From the NCBI GenBank assembly GCA_963803295.1, contig CAWDMC010000023.1, forward strand, positions 248,001 through 312,000: DNA of 64,000 nucleotides, written 5' to 3'. This stretch comes from CAWDMC01 sp963803295 (GTDB taxonomy: Bacteria > Acidobacteriota > Terriglobia > UBA7540). The notes beneath the pieces are model-generated. The model was not told the DNA's origin and did no database searches. It saw nothing but the letters and a program-made list of their open reading frames with translations. The translations under genes were made by a program, and so were the position numbers. Shown here in pieces: positions 17,587-26,858 of the stretch (positions within the stretch are counted from its first letter, which is position 1; each line of letters starts with the position of its first letter).

Positions 17587-19305
17587 TTACTTGCCAGACA
17601 CACGGGGAAAGGCTCGCGGAATGACTCCCTCACCCTCCTTGACGGTGGTGATCTGATTGATCGGAATCTTGGTCAGCTTTTCGACCGCGCCGCTCGGCCA
17701 TGTGATTTCGAGAGACTCGATCGATTTTCTTTTGCCGAGTCCGAAGTGCACCCTGGGATCACCGGCTGACATGTATCCCATTCCACCCTTCCGCTGCTTC
17801 ACCTGCTCAAACCCCTCGGAGAGCAACCTCAGACTCGAGCCCACGCCGTCCCGATTGGACTTGGTGCCAACCAGGAAGATCTGCAACCAGTTGTTCGCGC
17901 TCGCGCCGTCGTTCCGGAGAAGCTGGGCGACATCGCCCCGATTATTCACCAGGAGATCCAATCCACCATCGTTGTTGAAGTCGGCTTCCGCCATACCGCG
18001 TCCGACCGTGGGCCGCATGAAATCGGGACCGAGCTCTTCTGAAACCATTTCGAACTTCCCTGCACCCAAGTTGCGGAACATCAGCTTCGGCTCGGCATAC
18101 TGCACTTCCGAGTGATACAGATTGATGTTGTCGAGCATGGAACCGTTAGCCTGGACAATGTCAGTCCAACCGTCGTTGTCGTAGTCCATGAATTTCATGG
18201 TCACACCACTCAGAAACTGGGCTTTGTTGGCAATGCCGCAAGGGTAGGTGATATCGTCGAAGGTGCCATCGTGATTGTTGTGGTATAAACGATTGAGCTC
18301 GAAATCCAGGTGCGTCACGTAGAGGTCAAGCCAGCCGTCCCCATCCACATCGGCCGCATCAATCCCCATGCCGGCTTCGTATTTGCCATCTTCGCTGGCA
18401 GCGATTCCCGAGCCAAAGGACACATCCTTAAAAGTTCCGTCGCGATTGTTTAGGAAGAGAAAGTTCGGCCAGGTATCATTAGCCACAGCGACATCGGGCC
18501 AGCCATCGTTGTTCAGGTCCGCCAGCACCACTCCCATCCCTTTGGCTTCAGGCACGCCAATTCCAGATTTTTCGCTCACATCAGTAAAGGTTCCGTCGCC
18601 GTTGTTGTGATAGAGCTTCAGACGCTGGCCATGATAGTTGTCAGGATGGCAATAGGCTCGATAACCGGGCCGGTGTTCACCACACCATATATTACTGGCG
18701 TAGGTCCACTGGATGTAGTTGCAAACCAGCAGATCGAGATGACCATCGCGGTCGTAATCAAACCAGCCGGCGCTGGTAGCCCACCCCCCTTCGTTAGCGA
18801 CGCCAGCCTTTTGGCTGACGTCCGTGAACGTGCCGTTGCCATTGTTGTGGTAGAGGATGCATCGGCCGTAGCCGGTCACGTAAAGGTCGGGAAACCCATC
18901 GTTGTCATAGTCGCCGACTGCCAATCCTTGTCCATAGAGCCCCGAAGCGCTCACGCCTGCTTTCTCGGTAACGTCAGTAAAGGTGCCGTCACCATTATTC
19001 CTGTAGAGGACGGATCGAAGCGGCTGGGAAGGCTTGTAGATGTCGGTGGCCGCAGACTGCAGCAGGTAGAAGTCCATGAGACCGTTCATGTCATAGTCGA
19101 GCCAACCAGCGCCGCTTCCCATGGTTTCGAGATAATACTTCTGGTCCGTTTGAGTCGCGTCTTGTTTGAACGTAATTCCTCCCGCCCCGGCAACATCCGT
19201 GAAGCGAACGGGGATTGAAATCGGCGCATTCTCCCGAGCGTGAACGTTCCACGCGGCTCCGGCAAGGCCCGCTACGCCTTTCAGAACGTCCCGCCGCGAA
19301 AGCAT
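17587..19305 (-). CDS. Tat-exported CRTAC1-type protein (second copy)
   Basis: Same architecture as the protein at 8022-9905: a Tat signal (LSRRDVLKGVAGLAG), several FG-GAP/VCBS calcium loops (DYDNDGFPDLYVTGYG, ADVDGDGWLDLYVTHLD) each next to LYHNNGDGTF, and a UnbV/ASPIC tail (NNWLQIFLVGTKSNRDGVGS through ITWPSGAVEKL). The ATG at 19305 has GGAGGA five bases upstream and is preferred to a TTG six codons earlier. It lies between the GH51 gene and a TPR gene on the same strand and may be co-transcribed with the TPR gene, 48 bases away. Function is unknown beyond predicted calcium-dependent surface binding. Confidence 0.9.
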   Translation of the reverse strand: MLSRRDVLKGVAGLAGAAWNVHARENAPISIPVRFTDVAGAGGITFKQDATQTDQKYYLETMGSGAGWLDYDMNGLMDFYLLQSAATDIYKPSQPLRSVLYRNNGDGTFTDVTEKAGVSASGLYGQGLAVGDYDNDGFPDLYVTGYGRCILYHNNGNGTFTDVSQKAGVANEGGWATSAGWFDYDRDGHLDLLVCNYIQWTYASNIWCGEHRPGYRAYCHPDNYHGQRLKLYHNNGDGTFTDVSEKSGIGVPEAKGMGVVLADLNNDGWPDVAVANDTWPNFLFLNNRDGTFKDVSFGSGIAASEDGKYEAGMGIDAADVDGDGWLDLYVTHLDFELNRLYHNNHDGTFDDITYPCGIANKAQFLSGVTMKFMDYDNDGWTDIVQANGSMLDNINLYHSEVQYAEPKLMFRNLGAGKFEMVSEELGPDFMRPTVGRGMAEADFNNDGGLDLLVNNRGDVAQLLRNDGASANNWLQIFLVGTKSNRDGVGSSLRLLSEGFEQVKQRKGGMGYMSAGDPRVHFGLGKRKSIESLEITWPSGAVEKLTKIPINQITTVKEGEGVIPRAFPRVSGK

Positions 19306-19353
19306 CCGTCCTCCGAACGACAACCTGGAACCGCAATAGTAGCTACTACTCGC

Positions 19354-20331
19354 TTAGTGTAACTTCAGTTTCTGCGCACGCTGCCCGGCTCGAAGCCCAA
19401 GCGGAGAACCCTGCGCCAATTCGGCGGCCTTCGAAAACGCCTCAATGGCTTCGGTGTTCTTCCCGTCATTCTCGTAGATCTCACCCAGGCGGAAGTAGAA
19501 CTGGGGATTCGGCCTGACGGAAAGGCTGATAGCAACCTTGAAATCCTCGATCGCCTTCCCCATTTTGTCCCGTTGCATCTCCACCATTCCAAGCGCCGCG
19601 TGCGCATCCGAAGCGAGAGCCGCCTTCCTGGCCCGGAACTGGTCGTCGGTTTCGTTTGGGAACTTGTTAATCGTGTCGATGAGAATCAGTGACCGGTTGG
19701 CGTAGCTATCGGCGGAGTTAAGCCGCCGGGTTATCTGTGAAAGATCTCCCGGTTGATTGGGCTGCGCCTCAACCAGCGCCACAATCAGCATGCTGTAGAT
19801 GTTGTCAGGATCGAGCTTCAAGCTTTTGTCCCCGTACTCCAGCGCCTGGGGTGCATCGGACTGTTCCTGGCAGGCCCGGGCAGCGTGCGTGTAGACATAT
19901 GATAGGAGAGCGCTCTGTGGAAAGCGGCCCGCGAACTCCTCAACCATGCGCAATTTTCTCGCGGGGTTTTCCTCATTCTGAAGAGTCTGAAAACCCATCG
20001 CTTCCTCGTAGCTGGCCTCGAGTGACTTCCCGATGGCGCTGGTCAGAAGCGCCGTCTTGGACTTCTTAACCGTGGGACCCGCCTTCCAGATCGCTTGGAG
20101 CATAGCGTCATCCGCCCCCGCCTTGCGCATTTTCTTTTCGATCTGCCGGTCGAGGTCAAAAGAGACCCCGCGTGCGTCGAGAGCCTTGAAGACGGCATCG
20201 GGGTCCGTCCGGTCTTGTTTGATTAGATCGCGAACTTCGTCTTCGTTCAACGGCTGCGGGCCAACCTGGGCCCGCAGCGGGCACGTCAGCACGGCCAGGA
20301 GCGGAACCAATGCAAGCCCGTGTTTCGGCAT
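19354..20331 (-). CDS. Secreted TPR protein
   Basis: About 325 residues. A signal peptide (LALVPLLAVLTCPLRAQ) is followed by a charged helical domain (NEDEVRDLIKQDR... about residues 25-80) and TPR-like repeats to the end. The ATG at 20331 is preceded by AAGGAGG at seven bases, so the longer frame is rejected. It lies just upstream of the second CRTAC1 gene on the same strand, repeating the TPR/CRTAC1 pairing seen at 6.9-9.9 kb in reversed order. An operator-like site is at 20415-20428. No enzymatic motif is visible. Confidence 0.8.
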   Translation of the reverse strand: MPKHGLALVPLLAVLTCPLRAQVGPQPLNEDEVRDLIKQDRTDPDAVFKALDARGVSFDLDRQIEKKMRKAGADDAMLQAIWKAGPTVKKSKTALLTSAIGKSLEASYEEAMGFQTLQNEENPARKLRMVEEFAGRFPQSALLSYVYTHAARACQEQSDAPQALEYGDKSLKLDPDNIYSMLIVALVEAQPNQPGDLSQITRRLNSADSYANRSLILIDTINKFPNETDDQFRARKAALASDAHAALGMVEMQRDKMGKAIEDFKVAISLSVRPNPQFYFRLGEIYENDGKNTEAIEAFSKAAELAQGSPLGLRAGQRAQKLKLH

Positions 20332-20414
20332 GATCTGAACCTCCTTGCCCAAGCACCGAAGACCACGCTCCGCTGCGAATGCCATCGCCTCTGACCGTCA
20401 CTTGTGGCAATTAC

Positions 20415-20428
20415 TGGAAGCGTTCTCA
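20415..20428. promoter_or_regulatory. LacI-family operator-like site in a divergent promoter region
   Basis: TGGAAGCGTTCTCA keeps the TG-AAGCG-T-CA core of the other two sites. It lies 84 bases upstream of the TPR gene at 20331 and could also affect the divergent TPR gene starting at 20689. The rest of this 357-base gap shows no gene or other clear signal. Confidence 0.45.
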
Positions 20429-20688
20429 CTCTAGCATATCCATTTGGTGCGCCAACCAGTCCGCCCCGGCGGAAGACCGTGCCCATCAGAAAGGCGGCAC
20501 CTCGCCGCGCCTTCGCCGGCGCAGGCACCGGCTTATCCAGAAGGCTATACTGTGCCACAGTCTGCCGCCATTTTTCCAGGCGGATTCGCTTCGCCAGGTG
20601 GCTTCTGACGAGGGTCCAAGGGCACTTTGACCTCTCTGGCTGGCGCTCACGCCGCCTCCCGATTGGGCACGTGTGCTAGAATGGGCGC

Positions 20689-21753
20689 ATGTCCCAGAGC
20701 CGCACGCGATTGCCTCCTGGCTCAATTCAGCGAAAATGCGTGGGCTTTCTGTCGGTCGCACTGCAGCTGGCCGGGATCCTGATTTGGTCGTCCCCGGACA
20801 CGATTGCATGGCCAGGGCCGCAAGCGCTTTCAGAACCGCCGTTCATTGAGAGAAATGACACCACCAGTCTCGGGCATTTCGAGAATCTCATCCGTAAGGA
20901 AAAATTCGACGAAGTCGAACCTCTATTGCGCGGGTATCTCGCAGAACACTCCAACTCTCCAAAGGCGTGGTATTTCCTGGGGTACGTTCTCTTCCGCAGG
21001 CGGCAAGTCGGTGATTCGGTGAACGCCCTAGCAAAATCGCTCGATCTCGACGCAAGCAATCCGCAAGCGCACAATCTGCTCGGCAGATGCCTCACCATCG
21101 TGGGCAGATACGAAATGGCAGAAAAGGAATTTATTGAGGCGATACGACTCGCTCCGCATGTGGCTGAGGCTCACTATAACCTAGGCAGGGTGGCTTCCAT
21201 TCGAGATGACTTTCATCGTGCCAAGGCCGAATTCGATCTGGCCCTTAGGATAGACCCGGACTACATGGAGGCGTACAACGCTCGGGGGTTCGCTGCGGAG
21301 GCGCTCGGCGATGACGCCTCGGCGCTCGCTGACTACAACAAGGCAGTCCACCTAAATGAGCAGAGGGGTGAGAATTTCAGTGCGCCCTACGTGAATTTAG
21401 GCGGATACTACAACCGGCGCGGCCAGTTTGACTTGGCACTACAGTTCGCCCGCAAGGCCATTGCACTCGATCCGAACTCCGATCTCGCGTATTTCCAGAT
21501 CGCCAAAGCCCGCCGTTCAAGGCAGGATTGGCCCGGAGTGCTTGAAGCGATCTCGAAGGCCCTCGGCATAAGACCAAACTCCTCCGAGTACTACTACGTT
21601 CTGGCAACCGTTGATCGCAAACTCGGAAGAGACAAGGAGAGTGAAGAAGCGCTTCGTCAGTTTAACGCCTTGGAAAAACAAACGTCAGAACTGGAAAGCA
21701 GAAGACGGGAAGCCCGACGAGCCGAAACCGGTCTGGAGATGCGGCCCCAGTAG
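20689..21753 (+). CDS. Secreted TPR protein, paralogue of the one at 6935
   Basis: 354 residues with a moderately hydrophobic N-terminal segment (FLSVALQLAGILIWSS), a spacer, seven or so TPRs and a charged C-terminal helix rich in Glu/Arg. Repeat order and many residues (ILG/LLGR...GRYEMAEKEF, FDLALRIDPDYMEAYNARG) parallel the protein at 6935-8029, indicating duplication within the locus. No downstream CRTAC1 gene is coupled to this copy; the next gene is the LacI-family regulator, 275 bases away. Confidence 0.8.
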   Translation: MSQSRTRLPPGSIQRKCVGFLSVALQLAGILIWSSPDTIAWPGPQALSEPPFIERNDTTSLGHFENLIRKEKFDEVEPLLRGYLAEHSNSPKAWYFLGYVLFRRRQVGDSVNALAKSLDLDASNPQAHNLLGRCLTIVGRYEMAEKEFIEAIRLAPHVAEAHYNLGRVASIRDDFHRAKAEFDLALRIDPDYMEAYNARGFAAEALGDDASALADYNKAVHLNEQRGENFSAPYVNLGGYYNRRGQFDLALQFARKAIALDPNSDLAYFQIAKARRSRQDWPGVLEAISKALGIRPNSSEYYYVLATVDRKLGRDKESEEALRQFNALEKQTSELESRRREARRAETGLEMRPQ

Positions 21754-22028
21754 CAAAGAGAAGATTGAGACATCTTGTACCCTATGTCTACCCGCTGCGT
21801 TGCGGGATCTGACTCTGGGTCCCTCACGAAACGCCCCTCATACAGAGGCCGTGGATGAGCGGTCAGAAATGGGCAGGTGAACTTGCTAAACTCAGCTGCA
21901 AGCAGGTGCTGAGCTTTAGACTGGTAGATTCGATACTTATACGTGTGGTAAATCGGGCACTCTGGAAGAATGAGCTACAATGGGGACGGGCGGCATGGGT
22001 GCAACACGCCAGTGAAGGATCTGCTGAG

Positions 22029-23156
22029 ATGAAACTACAGGATGTGGCAAGAAGAGCCGGCGTCTCAATCGCCACGGTTTCTCGAGTACTTAACGAGTCA
22101 GGCCCGGTCAAGGACTCCACCCGGCGGCGCGTGCTCAAAATGGTAAAGGAATTTCACTACCATCCCAACATCTACGCGCGAACGTTAGCTGGAGGCAAGA
22201 GCCAGACCGTGGGCATGATTGTCTCCAATCTTGAGAATCCGTTTTTTCTCGATATCTTCCGATCGATCGAGACAGAAGCACATCGGGCCAATTACGAGCT
22301 AATCGTGGCCAACACGGACTACTCGCCTCGCCGCCTGGCGGCCGCCGTCCGTCTGATGCTCGGGAGGCGGGTGGACGGCTTGGCCGTGGTGGTGTCGGAA
22401 GTAGAAGGGTGCCTGGTTGAGGAACTGGCGGCCAGTCGGGTCCCCGTGGTGTTCTATGACGTCGGGGTGGCCTCGCACAATGCCCTGCGCATCCGGGTCA
22501 ACTATGCGCGAGGTATGCAGAAAACGGTGGAATACTTGTATTCTTTGGGTCACCGCCGCATGGCTTTCGTGGGACATCACACAAGGTTGGCTCCGCTCCA
22601 CAACCGTAAGGAAAGTTTTCTGAAGACAATGCGCGGCTATGGCGATGGTGTACCCTTCACAGCTTGGGCAGAGCGGGATACGCCGGCGGGCGGACAGCAG
22701 GCGGCGCACGAAATGCTGTCCTCCGGGATGCACCCCACGGCCATCCTGTGCGTTAACGACTTTATCGCTCTGGGGGTGCTCAAGACGCTGCGCGACCGTG
22801 GCCTCAGTGTGCCGGGCGATGTTTCGGTAAGCGGCTACGACAATATTGGGCTGGCGTCCTTCGCTACGCCGTCGCTCACCAGCGTCCATGTGCCACGCGA
22901 GCGGATTGGTAGACTGACCTTTGAGGCCTTGACCCAGAATGGAGCGGAGTCCTCACTTCTGGGACGCGAGATTATCATCGAGCCGGAACTAATCATCCGC
23001 GAATCAACAGGGCCGGTGGCGCGAGCCGTCTCGCAGCCTGACTCCGAACCCATCCCTGTGAGTCTTGACGACGTCCACGCCCCCGGCGGAATCAACGTGT
23101 CCGCTGACCGCACGTCCCAGAATGGCGAGCCGCAATTCGCCACGAGGACCAGGTAG
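22029..23156 (+). CDS. LacI-family transcriptional regulator
   Basis: The N-terminus MKLQDVARRAGVSIATVSRV is the classic LacI helix-turn-helix with the minor-groove hinge following (YHPNIYARTLAGGKSQTVGM). A full periplasmic-binding-protein-like effector domain follows (NLENPFFLDIFRSIE, ending in the usual SVHVPRERIGRLTFE region). The start at 22029 is fixed by the HTH; a longer frame to 21855 has no support. About 60 C-terminal residues beyond the usual end are Pro/Ser-rich and may be an extension. Three LacI-type operators lie within 9 kb, so control of the GH51/TonB/TPR genes by a sugar ligand, perhaps an arabinose derivative, is a reasonable inference. Confidence 0.93.
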   Translation: MKLQDVARRAGVSIATVSRVLNESGPVKDSTRRRVLKMVKEFHYHPNIYARTLAGGKSQTVGMIVSNLENPFFLDIFRSIETEAHRANYELIVANTDYSPRRLAAAVRLMLGRRVDGLAVVVSEVEGCLVEELAASRVPVVFYDVGVASHNALRIRVNYARGMQKTVEYLYSLGHRRMAFVGHHTRLAPLHNRKESFLKTMRGYGDGVPFTAWAERDTPAGGQQAAHEMLSSGMHPTAILCVNDFIALGVLKTLRDRGLSVPGDVSVSGYDNIGLASFATPSLTSVHVPRERIGRLTFEALTQNGAESSLLGREIIIEPELIIRESTGPVARAVSQPDSEPIPVSLDDVHAPGGINVSADRTSQNGEPQFATRTR

Positions 23157-23293
23157 CCGCGGAGGCGCGGCCCTGACCGCCAGCTTGCGCCCCGATTCCC
23201 AGCAAGCGAGTTTGCGGCTGCCGATTGTCTTCCAGAGCGTCGAGCCACTTCAGACCGCGTGCCCGGCTTGTCTTTTGAGCGAGAATGGACGGC

Positions 23294-24250
23294 TCAGGGT
23301 GGTATGGTCCGGATCCTCGTCTGTACCTTAAACAGCCTGTAATGGGAATAGGAGTGCGTCTCTTTCAGAGTCCCATTCTCGTAGCCGGTTATGACGGTCA
23401 CCCGGGTGGGCAGCCGCAAGGCGGACCGGGTGCCCGCAATCCGCACCTCACCGAAACTGAGGTCGGTGGTAAGCCTTTCGAGTCCGACGTCGGGCCGGGG
23501 TGCCAGCAGGTCAGTGCGCAAACGCACAATCTGGAAGTCCGACTCGTTAATCCAGGCGACACCTTGAGACAATATCACGATCGGTTTTCCTTGAATGTGA
23601 ACCTCGCCCGGAGACTGAACCTTACCAGGCTTTTGCGCAAAGGCCACCACGGAGGTCTCAAGGCCTTTGATCTTCTGCCGCCCAAGGTAGCGAAACCTCG
23701 ACTCGGATCTGGCGTAGGGATGGAAAGGCACCCACATCAGCGCGAAGCCCTGAGCGAGCGGAGTGCGACGGTACGCGCTCCCCGGTCGCAAATCTCGTCC
23801 GCTCCTATCCGTACGGTACTCCTCAAGCGTTACCTTTTGGTCCGTTCGGCGAGGCAATATCAGATAACTGAAGAGCTGGGCATGCGGATCCCTGAGCCTC
23901 CACAGTTCGCTAGCGGAAGGGGTTCGTACGACTTCTTCGTCGGCGATCAGGTCCGGGATCTGATCGAGAAACCCCTGAAGATGATCCCCCAGCTTGTAGA
24001 GAAGAAGGGGCAGCCGATCCTGGCTGTCCGCAGGCTCGATCCCCCGCAGTTCCGGCACCTGCCTGGCAAGGTCCTGGAGCGAGTAATCCAGATAGGGCCT
24101 GGCGTTCAGGTAGTACTCCTCTCGACTCAATTGGATCGGCGGCCCGCTTGTCATGCTGCGAACGGCAATCCTGCCCATGGTGCCGGTGACCGTGAGGATC
24201 AGCAGACCAGAAAGGGACCCGAGTGCCAACGCTGACGAGGGGCGTCGCAT
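23294..24250 (-). CDS. Secreted protein of unknown function
   Basis: 318 residues with an N-terminal hydrophobic segment (LALGSLSGLLILTVTGTMG), a helical part (about residues 45-105) and a beta-rich second half with repeated strands ending in basic residues. AAGGAGGGGA directly precedes the ATG, an excellent ribosome-binding site. No family is recognised with confidence; the layout resembles uncharacterised acidobacterial envelope proteins, and a LolA-like half-barrel is possible. It follows the truncated GH127 gene on the same strand, 21 bases away, and may have been part of that transcript. Confidence 0.6.
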   Translation of the reverse strand: MRRPSSALALGSLSGLLILTVTGTMGRIAVRSMTSGPPIQLSREEYYLNARPYLDYSLQDLARQVPELRGIEPADSQDRLPLLLYKLGDHLQGFLDQIPDLIADEEVVRTPSASELWRLRDPHAQLFSYLILPRRTDQKVTLEEYRTDRSGRDLRPGSAYRRTPLAQGFALMWVPFHPYARSESRFRYLGRQKIKGLETSVVAFAQKPGKVQSPGEVHIQGKPIVILSQGVAWINESDFQIVRLRTDLLAPRPDVGLERLTTDLSFGEVRIAGTRSALRLPTRVTVITGYENGTLKETHSYSHYRLFKVQTRIRTIPP

Positions 24251-24271
24251 TCCCCTCCTTCTTCTCCGTGA

Positions 24272-25150
24272 CTACGGTGCGGCTGTAGCAATCCACACCT
24301 TCATTTTCTCCTGGCCGCGGTTGCCCCAGACGCAATAAGGGATGGCTTTGATGACAACGGGTTTTGCGCCGCCCGGAGGATGAACGGGCCGGTAGAGTTG
24401 ATGTGTCCAATCGCCTGGATCTTGCGTGCGGCCCTGTCCGGTAATAACGGTGACGCCGCCCAGCAGAGTCGGTTCGAAATGCGCCGTCAGATTGGCGGTG
24501 AGGGGCAGCGCGGCCCGGTCCAGATCGCTTTTATTGTCGGGCTGCTCTAAGCAATAGATGAGCGCCCCGCGACGCAGCGCAATTTTGCCTCGAGATTGCA
24601 GAACGTTGGGATGGGCTTCGAGCTTTTCAATCGCTAGAGGAATAGTAAGCTCCACAACGTCGCCCGCCACCCAATTCCTGGTGATCTGAGCGTAGCCCTT
24701 CGCACTTGGCGGATCGATTCTCTTTCCATTCAAAGTAATCGTCGAGCCGCTCGCCCAACCTGGTACGCGCAGGTGCAGCGTGAAGTTCTGGGGGTGCTCG
24801 GCCGTGACTTGCAACTTGACCTGCCCTTCCCAGGGGTAACTTGTGCTCTGTTTCAGGGTGACCTTTTGCCCATTTGCGAGCATCGCGTTGGCTTGGCTGC
24901 CCACGTACAGGTTCACCCATAAGCCGTCCCCCGACTGGCTGTATACGTATCGTCCAATGGAAGGGAAAAAACGCGCCGCTGTGGTTGGGCAGCAAGGAAC
25001 CTCGAACCAGGGCTGCCGCTGGAAGGTCGTATCGCAAGCGAGCGGCGTCGCGTAACAAAAGCTGTCACCGGCCAGCGATACTCCCGCCAGCACTGCATTG
25101 TAAAGCGATTGCTCGAGTTGATCCATGTAGCGTCCGTTGCCGGTCAGTAG
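24272..25150 (-). pseudogene. GH127 (beta-L-arabinofuranosidase family) gene, 5' part missing
   Basis: The C-terminal half of a GH127 (DUF1680) enzyme is intact from LLTGNGRYMDQLEQSLYN to the stop, including the Cys-Cys pair (EVPCCP) that provides the nucleophile and a zinc ligand in characterised members. Similarity stops abruptly at about 25150, where the antitoxin fragment on the other strand begins. The N-terminal (alpha/alpha) barrel, with the Glu-x-Cys zinc ligands and other catalytic residues, is gone. An open frame continues to 25408 but its translation there is only the antisense of the antitoxin. An active product is unlikely. Confidence 0.75.
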
Positions 25151-25565
25151 ATGCCCAGACACCCGGCCAGGCGAAGCTTGTTTGCGATTGCCGAGGCTCA
25201 GTCCGGCTTTTTCACGACCAAGCAGGCGAAAGCGGCGGGCTTCACGGAGAAAACCCACCCATACCACGTTCAGGCCGGCAACTGGATTCGGGAATATCGT
25301 GGCATCTACCGCCTTGCTGACTTTCCCGGCGCGGAACGACCTGACCTTATGCTGTGGTATCTGTGGTCCCGAGGACGCGACGACGTTCCCCAGGGTGTAT
25401 ATAGCCATGAGACTGCGCTGAGCCTCTACGAACTCTCAGACGCGAATCCTTCAAAGCTTCACATGACGGTGCCGATGAGCTTCCGAAGAAGCGCCGAGAT
25501 TCCTCGTGTCCTCGTGCTGCATCGATCGAATATCCCGAGCGAAGATATCCAAGAGATCTTTGCGG
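25151..25565 (+). pseudogene. AbiEi-type antitoxin fragment
   Basis: About 136 residues match the N-terminal half of AbiEi-family type IV antitoxins: a winged-helix start (LFAIAEAQSGFFTTKQA), then W.RE.RGIYRL, then a MLWYLWSRG/YSHETALSLYEL segment. The C-terminal part that normally follows the HRSNIP strand is lost at about 25560, where the reversed membrane-protein gene takes over. No AbiEii nucleotidyltransferase toxin is present. The upstream edge coincides with the GH127 break. Confidence 0.65.
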
Positions 25566-25566
25566 T

Positions 25567-26316
25567 GTCTCGCCCACGCCACTCGCGCTCATTTATCAAT
25601 AATCCATCGACGGAGCGAATGTCGTAGCGGCCTTCCCGGCCGAAATCGCTGAATCGGTTGTACTCGACAGTCACATAACGCTTTGATTGCTCGGCCAAGT
25701 GCTTTCGCAGTTCCGACGAGTAGATCGCATCATAGCAAAAGCTGTCCGCAACACGGCGATAGAGAATTACAACTGGCTGTCCATCCTCTATCGCAGGGCC
25801 AACTTCTCCCCACGGGGCTTCTGCATTAATCGACCATTCCATTTCATATTTGCTGACGGTCATCACATTTGTAAACTTCCGGTCCACGCCAAAGGCCAGA
25901 GACACAACTGCCAGCGAAACTACGATTAGGTAGATACTGGTCGTTCGCTCCCCCTTTCTGCGCAGTGCATATACCAGGAGGCCGCCAGCAATCACTAGCA
26001 CGATTGCCAGAGTCCAATAGCACCGACCATCGCAGTATCTAAACAAGGAGGCGAGACCAAGCAGAGGGCCGACGCTGAGTGCGGCGGCAACGTGGGGGCG
26101 CCATGCCCAGGCAATTGCCGTCAGTGTGTACAAACAGGCACACGCAAAAAACCAAAACCTGGGTGCAGCCAGAAAGACCACGGCAATTAGCAGTAGACCG
26201 GTCAGACCGAAATACGCTGCAGAGCCGAACCGGAGCATCGAATCCGACTTCATGCGCTCTCCGAAAAACGCGCGAGTTTTCGTCTCCACCATCAGCTGAC
26301 TATCAGACGGCTCCAA
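25567..26316 (-). pseudogene. Membrane protein gene cut at its 3' end
   Basis: About 250 residues: four hydrophobic segments in the first half (for example FGLTGLLLIAVVFLAA and WTLAIVLVIAGGLLVYAL), then a soluble domain containing VVILYRRVADSFCYDAIY. The true sequence seems to end near SVDGLLINEREW; the open frame then runs antisense through the antitoxin fragment to 25459. No family is recognised. The start may be 26316 or 26253. A transcript could still make a fusion product, but the natural C-terminus is missing. Confidence 0.55.
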
Positions 26317-26356
26317 CTCACAATGAGCGGCTACATCTTACACCTGGAGCCGCCTG

Positions 26357-26809
26357 ATGAGTGATCGCCGCTGTCGCTATTGCCAGCAAGTCTTTCAGAT
26401 TTCCCGTTATCACCCCCACCAGTTTGTTTGCAGCCGACCTGATTGCCAGAGCCAGCGCCACCGGGAATATCACCGCCACAAGCTCCACACCGATGCCGAG
26501 TACCACCAGGTCTGCCGGGACAGCCAGCAAAAATGGCGCGACCGCCACCCCGATTACCCTCGCCAGTACCGGCAGTCTCACCCTAAATCCGTCGAGCGCA
26601 ACCGGCAAGGGCAGCGCCGGCGAGATCGAAAGCGCCACCTGCAGAATCTTGTAAAGAACAACTTGGCTTTCGACCTAAAGCATTCGTCTGCAGAGGTTTG
26701 GCTGCTGGGGCCTCAGGCCGAGAATCTTGCAAAGAACAACTTAGCCTTCTCCCAAGTCCCTATTCTTCCAGCACTTTCGCCCGGCCCGGCAGCTGCGTCG
26801 GCATCTTGA
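26357..26809 (+). CDS. Small Cys/His/Arg-rich protein accompanying an IS21-type element
   Basis: 150 residues. The N-terminus has a zinc-finger-like CRYCQQVF...CSRPDCQ arrangement followed by a strongly basic, Arg/His/Tyr-rich stretch (SQQKWRDRHPDYPRQYRQSH). A short peptide, NL(V/A)KNNLAF, occurs twice in the C-terminal third, encoded by two near-identical DNA segments. Similar proteins sit before istA in soil bacterial IS21 elements. A DNA- or RNA-binding accessory role is a guess. The gene ends 50 bases before the istA remnant. Confidence 0.55.
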   Translation: MSDRRCRYCQQVFQISRYHPHQFVCSRPDCQSQRHREYHRHKLHTDAEYHQVCRDSQQKWRDRHPDYPRQYRQSHPKSVERNRQGQRRRDRKRHLQNLVKNNLAFDLKHSSAEVWLLGPQAENLAKNNLAFSQVPILPALSPGPAAASAS

Positions 26810-26858
26810 AAAGAACATGCCTCTGGTCTTACCCTCCGTGCTGCCTTACAACGGACCC

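Noticed and set aside
22299..22889. 196-codon minus-strand frame inside the LacI gene
   Set aside because: It is a shadow of a clearly recognised LacI effector domain, with no ribosome-binding site.
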